Positions 1 to 6,000 of a stretch of 8,204 bases of DNA are shown piece by piece; positions within the stretch are counted from its first letter, which is position 1, and every line of letters starts with the position of its first letter. The DNA lies in NCBI GenBank assembly GCA_040307645.1, contig JAWRJF010000023.1, forward strand, positions 1 to 8,204, read 5' to 3'. Under the pieces are notes generated by a model that was given only the letters and a program-made list of their open reading frames with translations, ran no database searches and was not told the DNA's origin. The translations under genes were made by a program, and so were the position numbers. Source of the stretch: JAVXAG01 sp040307645. Lineage in GTDB: Bacteria > Bacillota > Clostridia > Peptostreptococcales > Anaerovoracaceae.

Positions 1-1
1 A

Positions 2-319
2 CCCGGAAATATTACTAGTCATTATAGCTTTGGTTCAAACAAACTAATTCGAGATGGAGCAATGCCGCTTGTAGTGTTAGATGATATTCTTACAGATATT
101 GGAATAAATCCTAAAATTGATGACGAAATTTCCAACAATATGGGTGAAGATGAACGAAAGATTTATGAAGTAATTAGACAGTGTGGCGAAATGAGTGTTG
201 AGGAAATCCATCACAAAACCAACATAAAACTGTCGGTAATAAATGGCATAATCACTGTTTTAGAGATGAAAGGAATAATTTTTTCATCTTTAGGCAAAGT
301 TTTTATTGCAAAATTCTGA
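2..319 (+). CDS. dprA: DNA-processing protein DprA, C-terminal fragment (5' end outside window)
   Basis: This is the last 105 codons of a gene that begins upstream of the window; the frame is open from base 2 with no stop before 317-319. The fragment opens with PGNITSHYSFGSNKLIRDGA, which matches the conserved end of the DprA/Smf Rossmann-fold domain (pattern PGN..S..S.G.N.LI..GA). Residues about 49-105 of the fragment look like the C-terminal DML1-like winged helix found in many DprA proteins (MSVEEIHHKTNI, then VINGIITVLEMKGII). In the known family, DprA binds incoming single-stranded DNA in the cytoplasm and loads RecA during natural transformation; many non-competent bacteria also keep it. 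The ATG at 62 is internal (Met21 of the fragment) and is not the start. dprA directly before topA is a common Firmicutes order. Identification is confident; whether the organism is competent cannot be told from here. Confidence 0.93.
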   Translation, partial: PGNITSHYSFGSNKLIRDGAMPLVVLDDILTDIGINPKIDDEISNNMGEDERKIYEVIRQCGEMSVEEIHHKTNIKLSVINGIITVLEMKGIIFSSLGKVFIAKF

Positions 320-334
320 AAATAATAATACAAT
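306..334 (+). promoter_or_regulatory. Predicted sigma-A promoter for the topA-hslVU-codY run
   Basis: The sequence shows TTGCAA at 306-311 (4 of 6 to TTGACA), a 17-base spacer, and TACAAT at 329-334 (5 of 6 to TATAAT). The -35 lies inside the last codons of dprA and the -10 lies just after its stop. Transcription would start near 340-341, giving a leader of about 40 bases that contains the topA ribosome binding site AGGAGG at 371-376. This is inferred from consensus match only; AT-rich DNA yields chance matches, but the exact 17-base spacing and the position between two genes support it. Confidence 0.55.
310..324. promoter_or_regulatory. Candidate CodY box in the topA promoter spacer
   Basis: AAAATTCTGAAAATA differs at three positions from the published CodY consensus AATTTTCWGAAAATT, and keeps the central TTCTGAAAAT. 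It lies almost wholly between the -35 and -10 elements of the predicted topA promoter, where a bound repressor would block RNA polymerase. Since codY is the last gene of this run, the site would imply autoregulation. Three mismatches is a lenient match in AT-rich DNA, so the call is tentative. Confidence 0.4.
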
Positions 335-380
335 CATATCTTGTACAAAAGTTATTTTGTAAAAGATAACAGGAGGTAAA

Positions 381-2438
381 ATGACTAGTACAAAAAAAAC
401 ATTAGTAATAGTAGAGTCTCCTTCAAAAGCAAAGACTATTGGAAAATATTTAGGGTCCACATATAAAGTCGTTGCTTCTGTAGGACATGTAAGAGATTTA
501 CCAAAAAGCAAACTGGGTATTGACATAGACAACGATTTTGATCCCCAATACATTTCTATAAGGGGAAAAGGTGATTTAATTAAAGAACTAAAAAAAGAAG
601 CAAAAAAAGCTTCTAAAGTGTATCTTGCAACTGACCCGGATAGAGAGGGTGAAGCTATATCATGGCACCTTGCATATTTACTTGGAATAGATGAAAGGAC
701 GCCGTGCAGAATAGTTTTTAATGAAATAACCAAAGATACAATTAAAGCAGCAGTTAAGAATCCTAGACCAATCGACTTGAAACTTGTAGACGCGCAACAG
801 GCTAGGAGAGTTCTTGACAGACTTGTAGGTTATCAGATAAGTCCTTTGCTGTGGAGAAAAATAAGAAGAGGTCTTAGTGCAGGCAGAGTTCAATCTGCGG
901 CACTTAAAATAATATGTGATAGGGAAAACTTAATTCGGGACTTTGTACCTAAAGAATACTGGAATATAGTTGCTAGTTTTAAAAAAGAGAAAGATTTCTC
1001 TGCAAAGCTTGCTGAATATAAGAATTCCAAAATCACTGTAGACAATAAAGATAGTGCAGATAAAATTCTTAAAGAGTTAGAGGAAGGGGAATATATTGTA
1101 AAATCTCTAACTAATAAAGAACGAATAAAGAGACCTTATGCACCATTTACAACAAGTAGCTTGCAACAGGAAGCATCGACAAAGTTAGGCTTTTTTACGA
1201 AGCGAACAATGTTGGTGGCACAGCAGCTATATGAGGGAGTAGAGATTAAAGGCCATGGGACTATAGGTCTTGTTACTTACATCAGAACAGACTCAGTGAG
1301 AATATCAGAAGAAGCAAAAAGATCTGCTGCTTCATATATAACTGAGAAGTTCGGTAAAGAGTATCTTGGAAATAATGTTTTTACAAATAAGAAAAAAGAC
1401 ATTCAAGATGCTCATGAAGCTATTAGACCCAGCCAGGTAGAATTTGAACCTGACAAAATAAAAGATTCTCTATCGAAGGATCAATATAACCTGTATAAGT
1501 TGATATGGACTAGATTTGTTGCCAGCCAAATGGTTCCTGCTAGATTTGATAATTTGCAGGTAGCAATAGCTAACGGAGACTATGTATTGAAAACTACAGG
1601 TTCTAAATTATTGTTTGACGGTTTCCAGAAAGTGTATAAAAGTTCACTAGAAGAGGATAAGGACAAAATTTTGCCACATCTTGAAGAAGGAGAAAAGTTA
1701 AATTTAAAGGATGTTTCAGGGGAACAAAATTTTACTCAGCCACCTTCAAGATTTACAGAAGCTAGCCTTGTAAAAGATCTAGAAGAAAAAAATATTGGCA
1801 GACCTAGTACTTATGCTCCTATAGTAGCAACTTTGATTGAAAGAAAGTATGTATCAAGAGAGAAGAAAACACTAATACCTACAGATTTAGGCTTTTTAGT
1901 TACTAAATTAATGGAAGAATATTTCAAAGAAATTGTGGATGCAGGGTTTACTGCCGGTATGGAAGATAAGCTTGATGACGTTGAAATCAAGGACTTAGAC
2001 TGGAAGTCTATAGTTAGAGACTTCTATGGTACACTAAAAGAAGAACTTGAAGTGGCTGATAAAGCCATTGAGAAAGTGGAGGTTGAGGATGTACCGACCG
2101 GAGAACTTTGTGAACTTTGCGGAAAACCTATGGTAGTAAAGGTAGGACGATTTGGAGAGTTTGCTGCATGTAAAGGATATCCTGAATGCAAAAATACAAA
2201 ACCCATTATGAAAACTATTGATGTAAAATGCCCAAAATGTGGTAAAGATATAGTAGTGAGGAAAAGTAAGAGGGGAAGAGTCTTTTATGGATGTAGTGGA
2301 TACCCAGAATGCAAACAGATTTATTCTTACAAACCTACAAACGAAAAATGTCCAAAATGTGGAGAACTATTACTAGAAAAAAAGACAAAGACTACCAAAT
2401 ATGCGTGTTCAAATGCGGAATGTGATTATAAAGGATAA
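381..2438 (+). CDS. topA: DNA topoisomerase I (type IA)
   Basis: This 685-residue protein is a type IA topoisomerase, which relaxes negatively supercoiled DNA by cutting one strand through a 5'-phosphotyrosine and passing the other strand. The N-terminal TOPRIM domain shows VIVESPSKAKTI with Glu12 and the metal-binding triad DPDRE (Asp85, Asp87, Glu89). The catalytic tyrosine is Tyr300 in GLVTYIRTDS, with Arg302 beside it. QDAHEAIRP (342-350) and NIGRPSTYAPI (471-481) are further conserved family motifs. The C-terminus carries three four-cysteine zinc fingers: Cys577/580/597/603, Cys617/620/638/644 and Cys657/660/676/681. The length is usual for Firmicutes TopA. The start is set by AGGAGG at 371-376, four bases before ATG. 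The stop is followed after 18 bases by hslV, so the two are probably co-transcribed. A run of eight A residues (392-399) lies at codons 4-6. Confidence 0.98.
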   Translation: MTSTKKTLVIVESPSKAKTIGKYLGSTYKVVASVGHVRDLPKSKLGIDIDNDFDPQYISIRGKGDLIKELKKEAKKASKVYLATDPDREGEAISWHLAYLLGIDERTPCRIVFNEITKDTIKAAVKNPRPIDLKLVDAQQARRVLDRLVGYQISPLLWRKIRRGLSAGRVQSAALKIICDRENLIRDFVPKEYWNIVASFKKEKDFSAKLAEYKNSKITVDNKDSADKILKELEEGEYIVKSLTNKERIKRPYAPFTTSSLQQEASTKLGFFTKRTMLVAQQLYEGVEIKGHGTIGLVTYIRTDSVRISEEAKRSAASYITEKFGKEYLGNNVFTNKKKDIQDAHEAIRPSQVEFEPDKIKDSLSKDQYNLYKLIWTRFVASQMVPARFDNLQVAIANGDYVLKTTGSKLLFDGFQKVYKSSLEEDKDKILPHLEEGEKLNLKDVSGEQNFTQPPSRFTEASLVKDLEEKNIGRPSTYAPIVATLIERKYVSREKKTLIPTDLGFLVTKLMEEYFKEIVDAGFTAGMEDKLDDVEIKDLDWKSIVRDFYGTLKEELEVADKAIEKVEVEDVPTGELCELCGKPMVVKVGRFGEFAACKGYPECKNTKPIMKTIDVKCPKCGKDIVVRKSKRGRVFYGCSGYPECKQIYSYKPTNEKCPKCGELLLEKKTKTTKYACSNAECDYKG

Positions 2439-2456
2439 TATTGGAGGTGTAGAGGA

Positions 2457-2996
2457 ATGGTACAATTTCACGCAACAACTATATGCGCAGTTAGAAGAGG
2501 TCCTGATGATATTGCCATTGGTGGCGATGGTCAGGTAACTATGGGCGAAACTGCTATTATGAAAAACGGAGCAAAAAAAGTTAGAAAGATTTATAAAAAT
2601 TCTGTACTGACAGGGTTTGCAGGCTCAGTTGCAGATGCTTTTGCACTGACAGAAAAGTTTGAAAAAAAACTAGAAGAACACTCTGGAAATTTAAAGAGAG
2701 CAGCGGTAGATCTAGCACAGATGTGGCGTTCAGATAAGGGCATGAGAAGCCTGGAAGCATTAATGATTGTAGTAGATAGAGATAACCTGTTAGTTGTTTC
2801 AGGTAATGGGGAAGTAATAGATCCTGATCAAGATTTTATAGCAATCGGATCAGGAGGGAATTATGCTTATTCAGCTGCTAATGCACTATTTAATCATACT
2901 GACATGAGCGCTGAAGATGTGGTTAGAGAATCATTAAAAATAGCCTCATCAATTTGTGTCTATACTAATGATCATATTACTGTGGAAAAATTATAA
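2457..2996 (+). CDS. hslV: HslV (ClpQ) peptidase subunit of the HslUV protease
   Basis: This 179-residue protein is the proteolytic subunit of HslUV, a cytoplasmic proteasome-like protease: two HslV hexamer rings form a chamber fed by HslU ATPase rings. The N-terminus MVQFHATTICAVRRG fits the family pattern in which a short propeptide is removed to expose threonine; Thr7 is the predicted N-terminal nucleophile. Other family landmarks are GGDGQVTMG (22-30), the lysine pair before VRKIY with Lys41 as the likely catalytic lysine, TGFAGSVADAF (52-62), and IGSGGNYA (130-137), which includes the active-site serine. The Thr nucleophile differs from B. subtilis CodW, reported to use an N-terminal serine. 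The start has GGAGG at 2443-2447, nine bases upstream. hslU follows after 15 bases, as expected for obligate partners. Confidence 0.97.
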   Translation: MVQFHATTICAVRRGPDDIAIGGDGQVTMGETAIMKNGAKKVRKIYKNSVLTGFAGSVADAFALTEKFEKKLEEHSGNLKRAAVDLAQMWRSDKGMRSLEALMIVVDRDNLLVVSGNGEVIDPDQDFIAIGSGGNYAYSAANALFNHTDMSAEDVVRESLKIASSICVYTNDHITVEKL

Positions 2997-3011
2997 GGAG
3001 GTAAGTACAAT

Positions 3012-4451
3012 ATGGCAAGTAAATTATATAGTATGACTCCAAAAGAAATAGTAGCTGAGTTAGACAAATACATTATCGGTCAGGACGAGGCTAAAAAATC
3101 TGTTGCAATCGCATTGAGAAACAGGTATAGAAGAAGCCTTCTTTCAGAAGAGATGAGAGAGGAAATTACACCTAAGAATATTTTGATGATGGGGCCAACA
3201 GGTGTGGGTAAAACAGAAATTGCAAGAAGACTTGCAAAACTAATGGATGCACCCTTTGTTAAAGTTGAGGCAACAAAGTTTACAGAGGTCGGTTATGTGG
3301 GACGAGATGTTGATTCCATGGTTAGAGACCTTGTAGAGGCTTCTATTAGAATAACAAAGCAAAGCAGACTTCAGGAAAAATATGATATTGCTGAAGGCAT
3401 TGCTGAAGAAAAAATTATTGAGGCAATGATTCCTGGCAAGAAAAATAAAAATCAAAGCCAGAACCAAGGGCCTAAGAATCCTTTTGACTTTATAATGAAT
3501 AGTGGAGGTTTCCCAAGTCAAAAGCAACTCTATGAAGAGAGCAAAAATAAAGATAAAGAACCTGAACAAAGTGATGTTGAAATGGCTAGAGAGCAGGTAA
3601 GACAACAGCTTAGACAGGGCTTACTCGAAGAACAATTTGTTGAAATTGAAGTAAACGATGCTCCTAAGGGAAACCAGTTAGACATGAGCAATGAAGGTAT
3701 GAGTATTGCAATTGGAAATATCTTTGGTGATATGATGCCAAAGAAAACCAAGAAAAAAAGAGTTAGGATTAAAGAAGCTAGAAAGATATTAAGGGAGCAA
3801 GAAGCACAAAATTTGCTTGATATGGACCAAGTTACTGAAGAAGCTCTTGAAAATGCTGAACAAAACGGTATAATATTTATAGACGAAATCGATAAAATAG
3901 CATCAGGATCAAGTTACAGATCAGGAGCGGACGTTTCAAGAGAAGGTGTTCAGCGTGATATTCTTCCTATTGTAGAAGGCAGCGTAATTAACACTAAATA
4001 TGGACCTGTAAAAACAGACCATGTACTATTTATCGGAGCAGGTGCTTTCCATACAGCTAAACCGACAGACCTTATTCCAGAGCTTCAAGGAAGATTTCCA
4101 ATCCGAGTAGAACTAGAAAATTTGACGAAAGAATCTTTTGTTAAAATTTTGACCGTGCCAGAAAATGCTATAATAAAGCAGCATAAGGCTCTTTTAGAAA
4201 CAGAAGGAATCAAACTTGAGTTTAATGATGAGGCTATAGATGAAATTGCTACTATGTCATATTTGATGAACGAGCAGACAGAAAACATAGGCGCAAGAAG
4301 GCTTCATACGATTTTAGAAAAACTACTTGAGGATATTTCTTATAATATACCTGATATTGAAGAAGAAGAACTGGTAATTGATCGAGATTATGTGAAGAAT
4401 AAGTTTATGGAAAAGATACACGAAGAAGATATTGATAGATTTATATTGTAA
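3012..4451 (+). CDS. hslU: HslU (ClpY) ATPase/unfoldase subunit of the HslUV protease
   Basis: This 479-residue AAA+ ATPase forms hexamers that unfold substrates and feed them into HslV. Walker A is GPTGVGKT (61-68), the pore loop is GYVG (94-97), and Walker B is IIFIDEIDK (287-295) with Asp291 and Glu292. The arginine-finger region is ELQGRFPIRVEL (357-368), and the sensor-2 motif is GARR (427-430). Residues about 110-245 are the family-specific I domain, which here holds a Lys/Asn/Gln-rich low-complexity stretch (143-185). The C-terminal tail EEDIDRFIL closely resembles the E. coli HslU tail that inserts into HslV pockets and activates it, so a working complex is likely. The ribosome binding site AAGGAGGT (2995-3002) overlaps the hslV stop codon and sits nine bases before ATG. 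Confidence 0.98.
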   Translation: MASKLYSMTPKEIVAELDKYIIGQDEAKKSVAIALRNRYRRSLLSEEMREEITPKNILMMGPTGVGKTEIARRLAKLMDAPFVKVEATKFTEVGYVGRDVDSMVRDLVEASIRITKQSRLQEKYDIAEGIAEEKIIEAMIPGKKNKNQSQNQGPKNPFDFIMNSGGFPSQKQLYEESKNKDKEPEQSDVEMAREQVRQQLRQGLLEEQFVEIEVNDAPKGNQLDMSNEGMSIAIGNIFGDMMPKKTKKKRVRIKEARKILREQEAQNLLDMDQVTEEALENAEQNGIIFIDEIDKIASGSSYRSGADVSREGVQRDILPIVEGSVINTKYGPVKTDHVLFIGAGAFHTAKPTDLIPELQGRFPIRVELENLTKESFVKILTVPENAIIKQHKALLETEGIKLEFNDEAIDEIATMSYLMNEQTENIGARRLHTILEKLLEDISYNIPDIEEEELVIDRDYVKNKFMEKIHEEDIDRFIL

Positions 4452-4465
4452 GGAGATTGTAAGGA
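4445..4465 (+). promoter_or_regulatory. Duplicated Shine-Dalgarno segment before codY
   Basis: The ten-base sequence ATTGTAAGGA occurs twice in tandem (4445-4454 and 4456-4465), separated by one G. The first copy overlaps the hslU stop codon and extends to AAGGAG, but lies 14 bases before the codY ATG. The second copy reads AAGGAA and ends four bases before ATG. Neither has the textbook spacing, so it is unclear which one ribosomes use. hslU and codY are in the same reading frame, with the hslU TAA leaving no room for an earlier codY start. Confidence 0.6.
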
Positions 4466-4469
4466 AAAT

Positions 4470-5249
4470 ATGGATAATGAAATTTTAAGTAAAATTAGAA
4501 AACTAAACTGGGTATTAAGTGAAAGTACAACAGGATACTTCTCATTTAATGATTTATGTGAGATTTTAAGTGAATTAATGGATTCAAACACTTATATCTT
4601 AAATGCAAGAGGTAAAATACTTGCTGCAGTATACGAAGAAGGCGAAGAAGCACCGTTAATTCGAGATGCTGAGACTGGAAAAGAAACACTTCCAGAAAGT
4701 TATAATGATAAATTATTAGAAATCAATGAGACAAAGGCTAATCTTAGCGATGATGAGATTAAAGAAATTTATGGGGCAGATTATGAAATGTCAAACAAAT
4801 ATCATACTATTGTACCTATTATTTTCGGTGGAAATAGAATCGCTACTCTAGAAATGGCTAGACGTGGTAAAGCATACAATGATGAGGACATTGCACTTTG
4901 TGAGTACGGTGCAACAGTTGTTGGTATTGAAGTTAGTAGAGGTATTGCATTAGAGGAAGAAGAAGAAAACAGACTTAAGAATGCAGTTCAGATGGCACTT
5001 GAGACTCTTTCATATTCAGAGCTTGATGCTGTTACAAAGATATTTGCTGAACTTGAAGGGGAAGAAGGACTTTTAGTTGCAAGCAAAATTGCGGACAAGT
5101 CTGGTATAACTAGATCTGTTATAGTAAATGCTCTAAGAAAACTTGAAAGTGCAGGAGTAATTGAATCAAGATCTCTTGGCATGAAGGGTACTAGAATAAA
5201 AGTCACAAATGAATATCTAAAAAATGAAGTAGATAGAATAGAAATCTAA
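4470..5249 (+). CDS. codY: GTP-sensing global transcriptional repressor CodY
   Basis: This 259-residue protein is CodY, which in Firmicutes represses nutrient-acquisition, amino-acid and virulence or sporulation-related genes when branched-chain amino acids and GTP are plentiful. The length equals that of B. subtilis CodY. The N-terminal GAF-type ligand-binding part spans about 1-155 (including YHTIVPIIFGGNRIATLEMARRG and EYGATVVGIEVSR). A helical linker follows, with SYSELDAVTKIFAELEG at 181-197. The winged helix-turn-helix (about 203-245) contains ASKIADKSGITRSVIVNALR and ESAGVIESRSLGMKGT and is nearly identical to that of other CodY proteins, so the DNA target should be the standard CodY box. 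The effector loops are more divergent. It is the last gene before a strong terminator at 5265-5310. The position after hslVU is the conserved cod order. Confidence 0.97.
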   Translation: MDNEILSKIRKLNWVLSESTTGYFSFNDLCEILSELMDSNTYILNARGKILAAVYEEGEEAPLIRDAETGKETLPESYNDKLLEINETKANLSDDEIKEIYGADYEMSNKYHTIVPIIFGGNRIATLEMARRGKAYNDEDIALCEYGATVVGIEVSRGIALEEEEENRLKNAVQMALETLSYSELDAVTKIFAELEGEEGLLVASKIADKSGITRSVIVNALRKLESAGVIESRSLGMKGTRIKVTNEYLKNEVDRIEI

Positions 5250-5259
5250 TATATACTAG

Positions 5260-5289
5260 TTAACAAAAACCTCCGGTAAAGCATATAAT
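5260..5289 (+). promoter_or_regulatory. Predicted promoter for yunB embedded in the codY terminator
   Basis: TTAACA at 5260-5265 (5 of 6 to TTGACA) and a perfect TATAAT at 5284-5289 are separated by 18 bases. The -10 lies in the loop of the codY terminator hairpin. The start point would be near 5295-5297, at the base of the 3' arm, giving a leader of about 15 bases that already includes the yunB Shine-Dalgarno. The same -10 (CATATAAT, 5282-5289) is one mismatch from the sporulation sigma-E -10 CATACAAT, but no good sigma-E -35 is seen. Prediction rests on consensus only. Confidence 0.5.
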
Positions 5290-5310
5290 ATGTGAGCCGG
5301 AGGTTTTTTT
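5265..5310 (+). terminator. Rho-independent terminator of codY, overlapping the yunB RBS
   Basis: AAAAACCTCCGG (5265-5276) and CCGGAGGTTTTT (5297-5308) form a perfect 12-bp stem around a 20-base loop, followed by a T run ending at 5310. It lies 15 bases after the codY stop. The loop contains CATAT-A-ATATG, which could form a small inner hairpin. The 3' arm contains GGAGG (5299-5303), seven bases before the yunB ATG, so any readthrough RNA would hide that ribosome binding site in the stem. Confidence 0.9.
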
Positions 5311-6000
5311 ATGAGAGGATGGAGACATAGTAATTATAAAAAGAATATTAGTGGGAACAAAAAGGCCAAATTGACCATTTTAGTTGTTTTTTTACTTATG
5401 TTGAGCATTATTATGTTTGTCCAATATAAAAAGCAGATAGAACCAAATATTGACGCTATAAGCGTACTTAAAGCCAAGGGAATAGTGACGGAAATAATCA
5501 ACCAGACAATTAGAGAGGGTTTTACCAGCGAAGAGTATTCCGATGATAATTTACTAATCGTAAAAATTGGAGACGATGGTAAGATTCAAATGGTTCAATC
5601 TAATACAAAAGTTATAAACAAAATGGTATCTGAGTTTGCAGAAGCCTTGCAGGAAAAATACAGTAGAGTAGGAGAACAGAAAATAAAAGTTTCATATGGA
5701 TCAGTACTTGGAAGCAAGGTTTTGTCTCAGATGAAATTATATATGAATTTAAGAATACTGCCACTTTCTGTTTCTAATTTTGATTTTGAAACGGAATTTG
5801 AAACTCAAGGGATTAATCAGACCAAATATAAAATCTTTATTACTATAAAAAGCAATGTTAGAGTATTAGAACCTTTTTCTGCTACAAACTTTGACATAAA
5901 AAACAGAGTTTTGATTGCAGAAGCAGTAATAATAGGTGACGTCCCAAACAGTTATGTAATGGTTCCCAAAGAAGATATTTTAGATGTAACTGATGAATAA
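5311..6000 (+). CDS. yunB: Sporulation protein YunB family
   Basis: This 229-residue protein resembles the YunB family of endospore formers, whose B. subtilis member belongs to the mother-cell sigma-E sporulation set; its molecular function is not known. It has a basic N-terminus, one hydrophobic segment at about 21-38 (LTILVVFLLMLSIIMFVQ), then an extracytoplasmic-type domain, giving an expected N-in single-pass topology. Family-like features are KQIEPNIDAISVLKAKGIVTEIIN after the membrane segment, a central SYGSVLGSKVLS, the stretch SNFDFETEFETQGINQTKYKIF (155-176), and the end AEAVIIGDVPNSY (203-215). The start is supported by GGAGG at 5299-5303 with a seven-base all-T spacer. The stop TAA is directly followed by the hflX ATG. 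The assignment is from recalled family pattern, not a search; the alternative is an uncharacterised membrane-anchored protein. Confidence 0.85.
   Translation: MRGWRHSNYKKNISGNKKAKLTILVVFLLMLSIIMFVQYKKQIEPNIDAISVLKAKGIVTEIINQTIREGFTSEEYSDDNLLIVKIGDDGKIQMVQSNTKVINKMVSEFAEALQEKYSRVGEQKIKVSYGSVLGSKVLSQMKLYMNLRILPLSVSNFDFETEFETQGINQTKYKIFITIKSNVRVLEPFSATNFDIKNRVLIAEAVIIGDVPNSYVMVPKEDILDVTDE

Noticed and set aside
341..370. Second promoter just before topA (TTGTAC with GATAAC)
   Set aside because: The predicted start would fall at the topA ribosome binding site, leaving no usable leader; the 306-334 promoter fits better.
392..399. Run of eight A residues at codons 4-6 of topA as a phase-variation or slippage switch
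   Set aside because: Equally long A runs occur within hslV (near 2671) and hflX (6506-6513), so this is ordinary for an AT-rich genome and the reading frame is intact.
290..733. Minus-strand open frame of 147 codons over the dprA-topA junction
   Set aside because: It is antisense to the conserved topA TOPRIM region, resembles no protein I know and is rich in Ser/Phe/Leu as expected from the complement of AT-rich coding DNA. The other minus-strand frames within topA, hslU, codY and hflX were rejected for the same reason.
5277..5296. Riboswitch or T-box in the codY-yunB gap
   Set aside because: The gap is only 61 bases and is fully explained by the terminator, promoter and RBS; there is no room for an aptamer.
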